From Pyropia yezoensis (Eukaryota > Rhodophyta > Bangiophyceae > Bangiales > Bangiaceae), in contig CM020618.1 in the NCBI GenBank assembly GCA_009829735.1, positions 26,946,894 to 27,010,893 of the forward strand: DNA of 64,000 nucleotides, in the 5' to 3' direction. A program made the translations under genes and the position numbers. This document shows, one piece after another, positions 53,958 through 64,000 of the stretch (positions are counted from its first letter, which is position 1; every line of letters begins with the position of its first letter). The notes beneath the pieces were generated by a model. It ran no database searches and was not told the DNA's origin. It was given only the letters and a program-made list of their open reading frames with translations.

Positions 53958-56240
53958 ATGGGGAAGTCGGACAGCCGATTGAGCATTGGCGCAGCAGTCC
54001 ACGCCAAGGCCGTGCACATCAAGCACTACTCTGAGTGTGCGCGGCTGTACGGAAGTGCTGCAACTACCAAGTTAGTCGACGGTTGCGTGACGGCGTTTTG
54101 CAGAGACAAGAACGAAAACAACCGATTGGTGACGACGGTCACAGCGCGCTGGCGCATGTCCGGGTACGAGGTGGAAAAGTGCCTTGGGCTGCGGAACGTG
54201 CGGACCGGATACGCTCCCTCGGCCGACGGCACCCCTTCTCCACTCGAGACCTTGGCCGAGGCGGGCAGCCAAGTGAATGGGCCAGTCGGCGGCGCGTCCA
54301 CTGCCGGGCCAGGTGCTCCCCTCCTGTCAGGTGGTCCCCGTTCCCCACTCCCTCCTCGCGAGCCTCAGTGCGACCGGCCGAGCCAGGCGGGCCTCCCTCT
54401 GGCGTCCTCCTCCCTCGAGTCCCCTGCGGACCCCCCAAGCCAGCGGGCTCTCCCCGCACTCTCTTCCTCACCCCTGTCCGCCGCAGCTGCCGCCGCCGCG
54501 ACGGGTACGACAGCGCAGCCAACACCCGTCGTGGCCCACGGATTCAAGTGGGAGCCTGCTGACGTGTTGCAGCCAATCGGTGGCCCTGCCGCACGCGGCC
54601 AGTGGTCCGTACGCACGCTTGGCGGCGAGATTATCACGGAGGGGGGGGACTCTGTCGGCACCGGGCGTACGCGCTCGCCACTGGACTACTTTCTGGCTGT
54701 CTTCCCGCCCGACCAGCTGACACGGATGGTGGTCTTGATCTCGGCAAGGTTGGTGGTCAAGGGCCATCCGACTACCACACCGGGGGAGGTTTTAAAGTTC
54801 TTTGGCATCCTCCTTCTTTCAACGCGCTTCGAGTTTGGGACACGTGCCGAGCTGTGGTCCACCACTCCGAAGACTAAGCACTTGCCTGCACCAGCGCTTG
54901 GGTGCAGCACGGGAATGCCGCGCCGTCGTTCTGACACCCTCTTGTCGTGCCTGGCGTTCAGTCGAAGCAACTCGGGAGATGCCGACGCACCTGACCCGGG
55001 ATCGGAGCAACGACGATGGGGGCTGGTCAACGACTTCGTGCGGTCGATCAATGCCCACCGTGCAGCCAATGTCACCCCCGGTGACACCATCTGCGTGGAT
55101 GAGTCGATATCGCGGTGGTACGGTCCAGGGGGTCACTGGATATCGCGGGGCTTGCCCAACTACGTAGCTATCGATCGGAAGCCCGAAAATGGCTGTGAGA
55201 TTCAAGACGCCGCCTGCGGCCGGAGCGGGATCATGCTGCGGCTGCACGCGGTCACCACCTCCGCGGACCAGCATGCGAGCTTTACTAAGGAGGAACGTGC
55301 CGGAGCCCACGGCACTGTCATCATGATGCGGTTGGTGGAGCCATGGTCGGGGACGGACCGGATTGTGTGCGCCGATTCTTATTTCGCAAGTGTTGGGGCG
55401 GCCATGGCTCTGAAGGCGGCTGGCTTACGCTTCATCGGCGTCGTGAAGTCAGCACATCGGCTGTTTCCTCTGGCGTTCCCCTCCGCTCGCGAGCTCTGCG
55501 GTCGAGGGGATCAAGTGACCATGGTCCATCGAGATGAGTCCGGCCGGCCGGGCCTGATGGCCGTGGTATGGGTGGATCGCGAGAGGCGGTACTTTATTGC
55601 CTCCGCTTCCAGCAACCAACCGGGCACCCCGTACGAGCGCTTGCGGTGGCGGGAAACGGAAGAGGGTGGAGCTTAACGGGTGTTCCTGATCGTTCGTCAA
55701 CCTCGTGTGGCAGAGATCTACTATGGCTGTTGCTCTCAGATTGACCGGCACAACCGTTGTCGGCAGGACGATCTGCGGCTTGAGAAGAAGCTGAGCACAC
55801 ACGACTGGTCAACGCGTGTCAACCACTCGTTGCTGGGCATCTGCCTTGTCGACTCGTGGATGCTGTACCATGGCGCAAGAGGGCCTGCCGCGACACTCCT
55901 GCAGACTCAGTTCTACGAGCAACTCGCGACCGAGCTCATCGACAACACCTTTGACGTCACCGGCACACGGCAGCGGGCGGTGCCTGCCAATCCCGAGGAG
56001 GATGTGACGCACCTGGCGTACGGGGTGGGCACGCAGTTGGTACCCACAACCAAGCGGCGGCATCCATCAACCAACCACTTGGCCCAGCGCCAGTGTCTGG
56101 AGTGCTTCGACAAGACTTCTCTTGTTTGCTCAACCTGCCGCGATACCCCGGGAGTCAAGGAGGCGTTTCTGTGTGGCCCGCACACCGGCAGATCTTGCTT
56201 CGCAGGCCACATGCGGAGCACGCATGCGATGAGTGTGTGA
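53958..56240 (+). pseudogene. piggyBac transposase (DDE_Tnp_1_7) with one in-frame stop
   Basis: The Met at 53958 (MGKSDSRLSIGAAVHAKAV) precedes a Pro/Ser-rich linker. The catalytic domain starts near residue 235 (FLAVFPPDQLTRMVVLISAR). First Asp: TICVDESISRWYG. Second: RIVCADSYFASVGAAM. Third: CSQIDRHNRCRQDDL, where the place of the fourth piggyBac Asp is Asn. The tail LVDSWMLYHG leads into a Cys-rich domain, CLECFDKTSLVCSTC ... FLCGPHTGRSCFAGH, the C-terminal zinc-binding domain that binds the ends. One TAA at 55674-55676 interrupts an otherwise open frame of about 760 codons; the frame is unchanged across it. Family length is usually 550-700, so the N-terminus is long. Single stop implies a young copy. 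Confidence 0.88.
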
Positions 56241-57152
56241 CGGGATGGCGAGGGTGAAGTGAATCTACTGTGGGCGGGCACCAAGGTGTCGCGCGTCGGG
56301 CGGGCTGTCAGCGCTTGGGTAAATATGTTGGCGACCCTATGGGATGCGCGTGGCTGCGTCGCGAGTGCCAACGTTCGTGAGGGCGAGCGCTCTCAGCATA
56401 GACGGAGTGTGACGATGTATGGAGGCGGGTGGAAGGGGGGGCGCGCAGGAGGGACTGGCACCTCCCTCGTCGTGCGCACGCCTCCCATGTTGTGGTATAA
56501 TAGTCGGCCTGTATGTAGCGATCGCGCGAGAAGCTACCGCGATTTGGAGGGGGCCACAGCGCGGTGCACGTGGTGTAATCTCGCCAGGCAGGGGTCCACG
56601 TTGAGTGAGGACAGCGGTTTGGAGAGCGGCCAGCTGACCGGGGCGTTGCGGGGCAGGGGGAGGGACGGGGGGTGGGGTGGCAGTGGCAACGGACGAATGG
56701 GCCGCGAGGGTGGGTCAGCGACCGTGTCTCGAAAAGGGCCCCCTGCCAGCATGGGGGGGGCCGGTAGAAGGATACGAGCGACGTGCTTTGGCTACAGACC
56801 GGTCTGGTTCGGTGGGTTCTGTCACGTGATGGCGCCACACCGGTGGATCCCGTCGGTATCGAGTGGTGGCAGAGAGGGCGGGCAGATGAGCCGGCGGGAT
56901 CGTGGGGGGGGCGTGTTGAAGAAGTGGCACTGCTGGGACGGGGCGTTGACAGGGCGGTGTTGCGGGCAACTGTCGACGAGCACCTGAAATTTTGCATGCG
57001 GCGACAGAGTCTCGTGGTCACGCGCTTTGTGTTCAGCTGTTGCCAACAGTGGCTCGCGGTGCACGGCCGCCGTGAAGCGTCAGAGAGTGATCTCGTAGGT
57101 GGAAGAATACCCGATTTCATATGAATGGGTGCTGCATCGGGCGATCCGAGAA

Positions 57153-57191
57153 GAGCTTCAAATGAATCTCTGGACGGATTCATATGAAGCT
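57153..57191. repeat. Right subterminal hairpin of the piggyBac element
   Basis: GAGCTTCAAATGAATC and GATTCATATGAAGCT pair around an 8-base loop. This mirrors 53194-53230 in sequence and distance to the terminal repeat. Confidence 0.75.
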
Positions 57192-57224
57192 TTTGCAAGG
57201 TAGAATAGACACTAGTACATTTAA

Positions 57225-58587
57225 ACGTGCCGCACACCATGAAAATATCTAAGTCGGTTAGGTGTTCGTCCGCCGCTTCCAGTTGTGCTCAAGACCTTAT
57301 CGACAGCGGGCATTTTACCCGTGACCTGACGAGTAAGCCGCGGAGAACGACTTCTCTTGCCAGGCCCGCGACCTTGACTCCCGGAATTACTCTCGCAAGG
57401 AGAGTAATGTTCTGAAAGAGTGGAAGAAGAAGCGACTCCAAATCAGCCAGCTGCTTTAGACCCGGGGTAACGGCTGCAATTCATTGAGGGGAAATTTGTG
57501 GCGCTGCTTAGGTCCCAGGTTGAGCGCGGTGACGACAAAAGGCCGCGCCTGGAAGACTTACTGACGCCAAGTCTCAGAACCTTCCGTCAAAGGACTGATC
57601 GCAATATCAAGATCTGCTGTGGAGTGCCCTTGCAGAGAAAATTGATGGAAGACAGTGCCGTGATGCCAATCACAATCTCTCGTAATTCTTGAGTTGGCTT
57701 GGCAGCGTCTCGACGAGCCGTCGTCATTGTGGACATAATCTCTTTCGCAGTCGCAGGAGACGCAAGAAAGGGCACGCGCGCCAAAGATGATAGACCGGTA
57801 GTTCACCTTTTTTCCTGGCCTTTGGTCGCTTTTTCGTCCGCTTGTCTGGCACACGTCACAAACGGTGCTGTCAGTTCTTCACGCCATAAACGCCGAGCAA
57901 CCGTTCATGCCTGCGTCCACTGCAGTAGTGTGCACCTGTTCAACCCCACGGACGAGATTGTCGTGAGTCGCGGGAGTGCGGCTCATGAGCTCCGACCTCT
58001 TCTTCCACAGTTTTTCGGCACCTTGAACAGTGACTCGAAACTCCTCACGATAAGAAAAGTACGCCAATTCTTAGATCTTGCGGATGAAATCTGGCACTGG
58101 CGCGAAGACCCTGCGGGATTGCACGCTGTCTCGCAAAACGGGAGCCAAAGAAAAAGCTAGATGGTGTCCACGGCCGTCCATCGTCCCATCCTCGCTAGTG
58201 GTGCATTTCTGGAAGATCTTGGTCGTCGTCGTCGAGTAACCAGGCTCCGTAACTGGTGTCGTATTTGGGCGTTGATGCTGCAGATGTCGAGAGTGACCGC
58301 GGAGCAGGCCCAGAGGCAGCGCTCCACGGACTGTGCACGCCAACTTTTCTGTCAGCCGGCCATCATCGGTTGGCGTGCTGTGAGAACCGTCGTACGACTG
58401 GGAACCACTTGCCTGGATGAAGTTAGAGAGGGTGAGGCTCCGCTGACTGGGAGCACCTTCACTGAGACTAGCCAGACGACGAAGCTTGCCATCGTTATGG
58501 CGAAACCATGTTGATCTTGGCACGCTTTTACCGCCACTCTGAGGGCAAAAGCAACCGCGAGCAGCCGATCCTGACATAGTTCAAGGT
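57225..58587. other. Spacer with no supported gene
   Basis: Medium-length minus-strand frames exist (for example 58071-58577), but no domain or repeat copy could be recognised. Confidence 0.4.
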
Positions 58588-59156
58588 GTGGTATGAACTC
58601 GATCCTCTCAGACACGTGTCAATATCTCTCGGGGGAACGCGACAAGAAACACAGACAGGGGAACTACGAGAGTGGTATGCCTGTTGCCTCACGTGCCTGC
58701 TCGCAGAGCAAACAGATACGCAAGGTAGTGCACACGGGGAAGAGGCAAGCAAACGCGCAGCTGTCTTTTTCCCTGAGGGCGCGGGCCAAGGGCGCCTCAC
58801 TGTCCCTCTTAACGTGCATCTGGGGGAGCCTCGGCACGTTGGCCAGGTAGCCCCCCCACACCCCCGAGTGGCCCCGACCCGAGTCTAACCTCGTCAGGCT
58901 GGGGGCCACTATCACTACTAATTCTATTCCCCCTCACTAATCTCACACTCAATTTCTCTCAAATCAAGTCCTTCACAAATATGCAAAAACCCATCAGAAG
59001 TCCCTCTCTCACGTGTGGGTAGCGTAGTCCACCGCATCCTAGTGCCGGGCACGGGCCACGGCCGCCAACCACCCCACACGGCGGGCGTGTCCTGGCACCT
59101 GGTGCCCCCTGGTCGCCATCCCGGGTCGGCGCCAAGTCGGGGCCAGGGATGCTACA
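58588..59156. repeat. LTR-like dispersed repeat, copy 2
   Basis: 569 bp, TGTGGTATGA...GATGCTACA. It matches 28991-29563 along its length in the same orientation. The flanks CAAGG (58583-58587) and TAAGG (59157-59161) agree at four of five bases, a possible worn target duplication. TG...CA ends and no coding suggest a solo LTR; no internal region lies beside it. Confidence 0.6.
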
Positions 59157-59629
59157 TAAGGGATGAAGCAGTTGCGGTGCTTGCGAGAGTTGCTTGGCGA
59201 AGGGTGGAAAGTAGCTTGTGGAGACACATGAGGGTAGCAGATGGAGTTTGGTAGGGAAGGGAAGGGGCGTATACGGTGCTGCGAGATGAGCTGACCGATA
59301 CCGTCTCCGAGGTGGCGGGGTCAGGGCTTTTATAGTGGCCTTCACCCCCAGCGAGTAGCGCCCCACCCCCCCTGCCCCTTCCCACCAACACGCGGCTGCG
59401 GCTGACCCGAAGTGCGCCGTCGTTATGGAACTTTCATCGCTCAGATTAAGCGCCCTGACGCTTCTGGACGCGTCTAGACCAGCCTAGAAGCTCTCCCGAC
59501 ATCCTGCAAAACTTAATGGTTGCTGTCTACAGAGTTAAACGCGGGCGGTGGAGGATGTGGCTCGGCGTGGAAGGGGTGGAACGGCGGGTGCCCCGTCGGG
59601 GGGGGCCCTCGCGGCCCGCGCGGGTAGCG
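59157..59629. other. Spacer with no recognised gene
   Basis: Short GC-rich frames only. A TATA-like TTTTATAGTG occurs at about 59325 without a gene that it would obviously serve. Confidence 0.35.
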
Positions 59630-59965
59630 TTGTGCAACACGCCCCTTTTTGTCAGGCGTGTCGGTGTGACACGCTACCACACGGTACAACACGCATTTTC
59701 GCGCCGTCCACGCCCAACACGCCCGAAGTGACCCCTCCACATTAACCAAACTGACTCCATTTAATGTCACCTTACTGATTGAGGAAATTCAAAAGAGCCT
59801 CAGGCGACACAGAGTGACAACTCTCGCCAAATTAGGCGCCTATCATCTCCAACACATCCCGAACACGCCCTTCCCACTGGCGGGCAAGTTGGCGTGACAC
59901 GCCTAAAACTCGGCTTAAACACGCCTGCGGCGTGTTCGAGTACACGCCCCAGGCGTCTTGCGCAA
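59630..59965. repeat. Cluster of ACACGCC motifs in both orientations
   Basis: Roughly a dozen copies of ACACGC(C) or its complement lie in 335 bp. They include the near-palindrome AACACGCCTGCGGCGTGTT (59918-59936) and GCGTTGTGCAACACGC near 59630. Such arrays are typical of subterminal regions of DNA transposons, where transposase binds. Confidence 0.55.
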
Positions 59966-61630
59966 ACCTACACGAGGGGGTAATTAGTGGTTGGATGGAA
60001 AGCGCATGGCGTCGGGCCGGACGGACGGGGGTGGGCTGGCGCCATGGCCAGCGATGTAGACCGCTCGAGATCGTTGAAATTTAACTGCCTATATATTTGT
60101 TGGAGGAGCGCGACTGGCGTACGTAGGTAGTTGCAGAATGCGGGCGGCGAGAGCGGGCGGGCGGAAGCGATTGAGTCAGCCAGGGCGACGTCGACTGGGC
60201 GTTGGGCAGTGATGATTGGCTGTATTGTCGATGGCGGGCGGAAGCGCGCCTGACGGCTGGGGGCGCGGGGGGGAGAGAATAGAGCGGCCGTATGGGGTCG
60301 TGGGGCGTGGGTAGGTGTGCGAGGGAGCTCTCGCGAGCCAGACTGCGTGCAGGCTAGACGTGCTTGGCAAGGACGGTGGGAGGGGCGACGGCGCCAGTTT
60401 CACGACCTGCTATTGGCTTGGGCGTGACACAAGCGATACACAGGGGATGTCTGCCTCATCACCAGAGTTGCAGAGAGCCACTGTCTGCCTCCAGCATGGA
60501 CACGTCCTTCATTCCCCATCCTTAACCGCCCTCCATCCTCGGATCTCGTGACATTCAGGTCGGAAGTGCCCTGCCCACGGCACTCCCGTGGCAGCGGCGA
60601 TCGAGGTCGAAAATGCCCTGCCCACGGCGCTCCCATGGCAGCGGCGTGCAGAGAGCTGTGTAGACGGCGCGCAGCATTGAGCCCCCTCCCGACTGCGCTA
60701 GATCGGCGGTCGTGACGTCGAAGGGCGTGTGCGGGCGGCAGCGCGACCACCTGGAAACCCTCACAAGATTCTATGCAAGTCGACTCGCCATTGGTCGTCG
60801 AGCATAGCTGTGGAGAGAGCAGGTAGGCACGGCGGCGAGGCGGCGCGGCGGCGGCGCCGCTCCGGGGATGGGGGCGTAATGGGAGCAAGCGAGCCGGGGG
60901 GGAGGGCGAGCGGCGGCGCGAACTCTGACCAGGGGGGGCGCGGGGGGCTCTCCATCAGGCCAGGACGTCCGGTCGAAACCCCCCAATAAAATAGCTCCGC
61001 AACCACCCCTCTGGAAAATTCATGAGGGAGGTGCCCCTGTCGGGGGGGGGGCAGTTATCCGGGAAAGAACCTGGATTACTGCGCCCAGAACCCGGATATC
61101 CGGGTTGATCTTGTTGTAGGGGGGTAGCGGGCGGGTGTGGCTCGAACGTGAACCCGCGACCGCGTGCTTCGCGATGCAGGTCGGGCACAAGCACGAGGGC
61201 GCCCGTGCCCGCAGCCTTTCGACACGCCGCCCTCATGGAGTGTCCGGAACGCGCCAGCACAAGCGCGCAACGCTGTTGCACGGCGGGCATCCGCGTGGAC
61301 CTGGAGGACGCTGCGGGACTCTTGGGGAAGGACACAAACAGGGGCCGCCCAGCTACGAGCGGACTTCGGGGTCAGAACGGGTGCATCATATTGGCTGAAA
61401 ATGCCTGGAACGCGCTCAAAAGAGTCCCAAAGACGCTGGACAGAGACACAAACAGGCACCTGAGTCCAGAATGGCAGAGAGGACTAACGACAGCCATGCA
61501 CCATCAGAGGTGCTGTGTGCACCTCTTTTCTAAGCGCGATTTTTCCTTCTTTAAGCTCGGGTGCTTCACGCTGCTTCTTGGGGTGGTAAGCCAGAAGTCC
61601 GCAACAAGCCATTCATAACTGGGCGTGGGC
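59966..61630. other. Spacer with no supported gene
   Basis: GC-rich. Apart from the 47-bp tandem duplication, no feature was recognised. Confidence 0.4.
60558..60651. repeat. Tandem duplication, two 47-bp units
   Basis: Units starting GGTCGGAAGTGCCCTGCCCA and GGTCGAAAATGCCCTGCCCA follow each other directly with a few differences. Confidence 0.8.
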
Positions 61631-61632
61631 TA

Positions 61633-61651
61633 TGCTTGGGTATCGCGCCCC
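61633..61651 (+). repeat. Left TIR of the 1.4-kb element
   Basis: TGCTTGGGTATCGCGCCCC, inverted partner at 63033-63051. Confidence 0.75.
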
Positions 61652-63032
61652 CATAACCGGGGCGCGACGTGCGACTACGCCAAATCACGCCCGATCACAT
61701 CGTAATCACGCCCTTTTGTTCATGTGTCACGTACAAAGTAGCCTAACTACTTATTTTCTGAAGACTGTCCCAAGTACATAGCATTGCGGAGTCAATGCCG
61801 TACCAAAGCAAGAACACTCGCAGTCTCATCCGACTCCCGCCGATGCCCTTCGCCCCACCTCTGCCAATGTCCTTCTCTCCTCGTCGTAGGTGATCATGGG
61901 GGCAAACCACAACGCTGCCAGTAAACTTGAGCGGGCGGCGGAGGCCCGCTGCGGCTTACGCCACCTCCTGCAGTCCCTCCCCGACGAGACGCAGCCGTCC
62001 ATCTGTGGGGCCTGTCTCCGCGGCGGCGGTGATGGTCAGCGCGGGTGGAGGCGACGGCAGCCAAAGCTGTTGGAGTCAGTAGTAGTAGTAGCATCTGCAG
62101 AAGCGGGGCTAGATAAGCGGGGGCTGTGCACGCCGCAGCGTTGATAGTGGCAAGGCGGGACTTCCCAAGCGCTTACCAGTGCCACAGAGACTACGAGGCC
62201 TACGCAAAGCGGCCTACACACTCACCCCCTCACCTGGATTTCTCCGCTGCTCTCTGGCGCTCAAATAACTGCATGCGCAGCCAATTATTGCCGGGGGGGG
62301 TAGAGGCAAGGCCGGGAACCAGCGTAAGGAGGTGAGGTTTGCCTCCCTTTCTGCTCCCTCCCCACGCGGCAGCACCAGTATGGCACTCCCCCACTGCACA
62401 CGTAAGACTCAACCCCCCCCCCCCCCCCCTCTACCCTTCTTCCGCGTTAGGACGGCGTATGCCAGTGCCACATGTGAAAAGGAGTGGCGGGCGTGCCCAT
62501 CTTTGTGTGAGTAGTCGAGGGGGCTGCCAAGGCGGCCAGCAGAGGACTGCCAGCGGAAGGGGCAAGGACGGAAAAATTGGGGGCCGAGACGTGGCTCAAT
62601 TTCCGTTTTTTTCCGGTGTGTGCTGACGGTGGCGGCGTCAGCGTCAGCGGCAGCGGCGTTGACGGCGCCACCTGGGCTGACGTCGCCGCCCTCCGCTTTG
62701 CGGCCGCCGCAGCCGCTGGGGAGACCACCGAGGCTGGCGGCTGCGGTGCCCACTCGTGAGCGCTCTCGGCGCAGGCCAAACGCACCTGCGCGATGCTCGA
62801 TACGGGGACCAGCCCCCTCATCAACGGGGGGTCCTACGACTGTGGACTCGGTTATACTCGTCAACCCCTTGCGCTTGTTACCCCTTCCTGCGGTCATGCA
62901 TTTACTGCTTGACTACTCAACGTCCTGTCAGATCACTCCCCCAATCACGCCTCTGCGGCCGGGGCGTGACGTGTGATCACGTGCTAAATCACGCATGAGA
63001 TCACGCAAAATACGTGATCCTACATCACGTGA

Positions 63033-63051
63033 GGGGCGTGATACCCAAGCC
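63033..63051 (-). repeat. Right TIR of the 1.4-kb element
   Basis: The reverse complement reads GGCTTGGGTATCACGCCCC; two mismatches to the left TIR. Confidence 0.75.
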
Positions 63052-63053
63052 TA

Positions 63054-64000
63054 GCGTAGGCAGATCTGCAGCCGCTCGGGGTTCCCCTCCTGTATTTTCT
63101 CAGCAAGGTCATACAAGTGCAGTTGATCTGATATTCCTGTTGTAATGCCCAGCGACGATGACGACGGCAAGCTGGCGGACACGTGGGTAGACTACCTAAT
63201 TTCGTTGTTGCGCCATGTCTATTCGATTGCAGTGTATGCAGTATTGTGCTCGTAGAATGATTGATTGATTGAACCGGACGATGTGCGAGGACAGGTGATG
63301 CAAAGCGGTCGAGGGTCAAGCAAGGAGTCGCGGTCAGGTCAGAAGCCGTCGGCGGGCGTGCAAATAATACATCAGGGGCAGAGCTCTGCCCAGGGCTCTG
63401 TCAACGCCAGCCTGACGCCCGCGCAAGCACCAACCAACCAGCCAGCCCCCCCCGGCTCCGACGCCTCTTGCCTCCCTGGCTCTGGCTCGTTTGCCGCACC
63501 GGCTCCACATCATGATGATAAGAGCTGTCGGCTGCGGACGTCGCGACTCGGCGGTTGAGTGAGGCGCAGGGGCCAGACTGTCAGGTCCGCCCACACGCCC
63601 ACACTCCGCAGCGGCTTTGAAAGGTTTGCAGCACCCGCGACGGCGCCGCAAGCAAAAGAACAGAGGACCACACTGGCGAGCCAGCCGCGAGGCGTGCCCA
63701 CCCTCGTGCCCCTTTCGTCGACGTAACCCTCGGTTCAGGTCAGGAAACAGAGGTGGTCTGCTGTCTGGCCGACTCTGACCTCGGCCAGCCCAGAAGGCGG
63801 CGGCCGGGCGCCGTCGGGGCCCCCTCTGGCGGAGCGCAACCGTTGTCGGGAGCTTCCGACGCTTGAATCTTGGCCCCCTCCCTGACTAAGTTCTGCAAGC
63901 CCGTGCATGGATGCATGACGGTCACCGGAGGCGAACGAAGCATGGACGATGGGCATGGACGCGACAATAGCGCATCACGCAATGCATAATTCCACCACCA
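63054..64000. other. Stretch with no recognised gene
   Basis: Only short frames without domains; no repeat copy was seen. Confidence 0.45.

Larger units (their letters stand above)
53172..57218 (+). mobile_element. piggyBac-like DNA transposon, nearly whole
   Basis: Both ends carry the inverted pair GTACGAGTGTCTATTCTACC (53172) and, on the minus strand, GTACTAGTGTCTATTCTACC (57218), each followed inwards by a hairpin. The transposase lies between. TTAA, the piggyBac target, occurs at 57221-57224, 2 bp outside the right repeat. On the left the nearest TTAA is 20 bp out (53148-53151), so the exact left end is unclear. About 4.05 kb. Confidence 0.8.
61633..63051. mobile_element. 1.4-kb non-autonomous TIR element (MITE-like) flanked by TA
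   Basis: The left end TGCTTGGGTATCGCGCCCC and the reverse complement of the right end GGCTTGGGTATCACGCCCC differ at two of 19 bases. TA lies outside each end (61631-61632 and 63052-63053). ATCACGC motifs are arrayed within about 110 bp of both ends. No transposase frame lies inside, so the element is non-autonomous. TA target and end structure suggest the Tc1/mariner group, while motif arrays also occur in hAT and CACTA elements. Confidence 0.7.

Noticed and set aside
1-64000. CRISPR arrays, rRNA genes, bacterial operons, telomere repeats
   Set aside because: None of the required repeat-spacer patterns, rRNA-like stretches or telomere-like runs was seen on either strand.

Overview
The window is eukaryotic nuclear DNA. 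It is GC-rich, carries no bacterial operon structure, and is filled with Ty3/gypsy retrotransposons, piggyBac, Tc1/mariner-type and CACTA-like DNA transposons. Long G and C homopolymers and (GCC)n tracts occur in the only stretch that looks like a host gene. A GC-rich alga, perhaps a bangiophyte red alga, is my guess; nothing here proves the species.

Layout. 1-1.04 kb: nothing recognised. 1.04-5.5 kb: an old, broken Ty3/gypsy copy (family A, copy 1). 5.5-24.3 kb: a large chromodomain-bearing Ty3/gypsy element (family B) with 5-bp target duplications ATATC and about 96% similar LTRs. A second, much younger chromovirus (family C, 7734-16715, target duplication GTAGC, LTRs almost identical) is inserted in its gag region. 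B has an uninterrupted 704-codon antisense reading frame between the chromodomain and the 3' LTR, and C shows antisense coding in the same place. 24.3-30.6 kb: a second family A copy, itself split by a 573-bp LTR-like repeat that recurs at 58.6 kb. Both A copies carry a two-finger C2H2 protein region upstream of gag.

31-35 kb: minus-strand relics of a Tnp2/CACTA-like transposase; a paralogous fragment lies at 51.6-53.0 kb. 35.1-39.3 kb: no gene seen. 39.35-40.35 kb: a Tc1 (DD34E) transposon missing its 5' end exactly where a 40-bp terminal repeat begins. The inverted partner of that repeat lies at 49.2 kb, so 40349-49230 may be one 8.9-kb element flanked by TA. It would contain an IS630/Tc1-type transposase, a broken-frame putative O-fucosyltransferase-like gene, a tRNA-like SINE head and an unrecognised zinc-knuckle protein relic.

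53.2-57.2 kb: a nearly whole piggyBac transposon with matched hairpin ends and one in-frame stop. 58.6-59.2 kb: the second LTR-like copy. 59.6-63.05 kb: a cluster of ACACGCC motifs, then a 1.4-kb non-autonomous TIR element flanked by TA with ATCACGC arrays at both ends. The remaining spacers hold nothing I can support.

The region reads as a transposon graveyard with a clear order of insertion (A, then B, then C). I see no cooperating host pathway.
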